Shown in pieces: positions 5,434 through 5,474 of a stretch of 5,474 nt of DNA (positions are counted from its first letter, which is position 1; each line of letters begins with the position of its first letter). Source of the stretch: Rhizobiaceae bacterium (lineage in GTDB: Bacteria > Pseudomonadota > Alphaproteobacteria > Rhizobiales > Rhizobiaceae); the NCBI GenBank assembly GCA_028865845.1, contig JAGWJK010000372.1, forward strand, positions 1-5,474, in the 5' to 3' direction. The notes under the pieces were generated by a model, which had not been told where the DNA came from, did not search any database, and saw only the letters and a program-made list of their open reading frames with translations. The position numbers and the translations under genes were made by a program.

Positions 5434-5474
5434 AACAGTGCTCGAATTCGACAACGTGGTGAAGCGCTTCGGCA
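5426..5474 (+). CDS. ABC transporter ATP-binding subunit (amino acid-type), N-terminal fragment
   Basis: Only 16 complete codons are visible before the window ends: MTETVLEFDNVVKRFG. The pattern 'l.f.nV.KrFG' is the usual first strand of ABC ATPases of the HisP/GlnQ type, just before the Walker A loop, which is outside the window. GGGAG 6 nt upstream supports ATG 5426. It overlaps the second permease by 8 bp, so it is coupled to it and completes the importer. Identity rests on the short motif plus position. Confidence 0.85.
   Translation, partial: MTETVLEFDNVVKRFG

Noticed and set aside
1..5474. CRISPR arrays, tRNA/rRNA genes, insertion sequences, attachment sites
   Set aside because: I looked for regularly spaced direct repeats, cloverleaf-like segments, transposase motifs and terminal inverted repeats and found none. 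The repeats present are short palindromes in the gene-free gaps.

Overview
The window looks like chromosome or replicon sequence from an alphaproteobacterium of the Rhizobiales (Rhizobium/Agrobacterium/Ensifer-like). The basis is moderately high GC with G/C-rich third codon positions, the protein flavour of the genes, and a PAAT-type ABC import operon packed together with a sugar/polyol-type dehydrogenase. No search was run, so the genus is an inference.

Left part (1-1782): a divergent redox/stress-type module. On the minus strand a TetR-family repressor (274-849) is followed after 67 bp by the start of a flavin split-barrel protein of the pyridoxamine-phosphate-oxidase/general stress protein 26 type (1-206, cut by the window edge). 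On the plus strand is a classical short-chain dehydrogenase/reductase (1003-1722). The 153-bp gap between the TetR and SDR genes carries two 18-bp palindromes (903-920 and 932-949) with the same GTAAACAG half-site. One sits inside a plausible SDR promoter and the other just at its predicted start. They are the obvious operators for the TetR protein, so the repressor probably controls itself and the SDR. A strong stem-loop (1756-1782) closes the SDR gene.

Middle gap (1723-2128): about 400 bp without a convincing gene. It holds the SDR-end stem-loop, two adjacent perfect hairpins (1992-2010 and 2014-2029) and a 20-bp near-perfect inverted repeat (2063-2082) that is a good candidate operator for the operon to its right.

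Right part (2129-5474): a tightly packed plus-strand operon. It contains a zinc-dependent medium-chain alcohol/polyol dehydrogenase (2129-3148), a periplasmic family-3 solute-binding protein (3202-4011), two HisM/HisQ-type permeases (4082-4756 and 4753-5433) and the first 16 codons of an ATP-binding subunit (from 5426). The last three genes overlap by 4 and 8 bp. Together they would bring in a polar, probably alpha-amino-acid-like solute and oxidise a hydroxyl group on it or on a breakdown product. The solute is not identifiable from the sequence.

The gene families are all familiar. The points worth following are the regulatory palindromes, the unexplained hairpins in the middle gap, and the pairing of a sugar-acid-type dehydrogenase with an amino-acid-type transporter. 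I did not see evidence of a wholly new kind of system.
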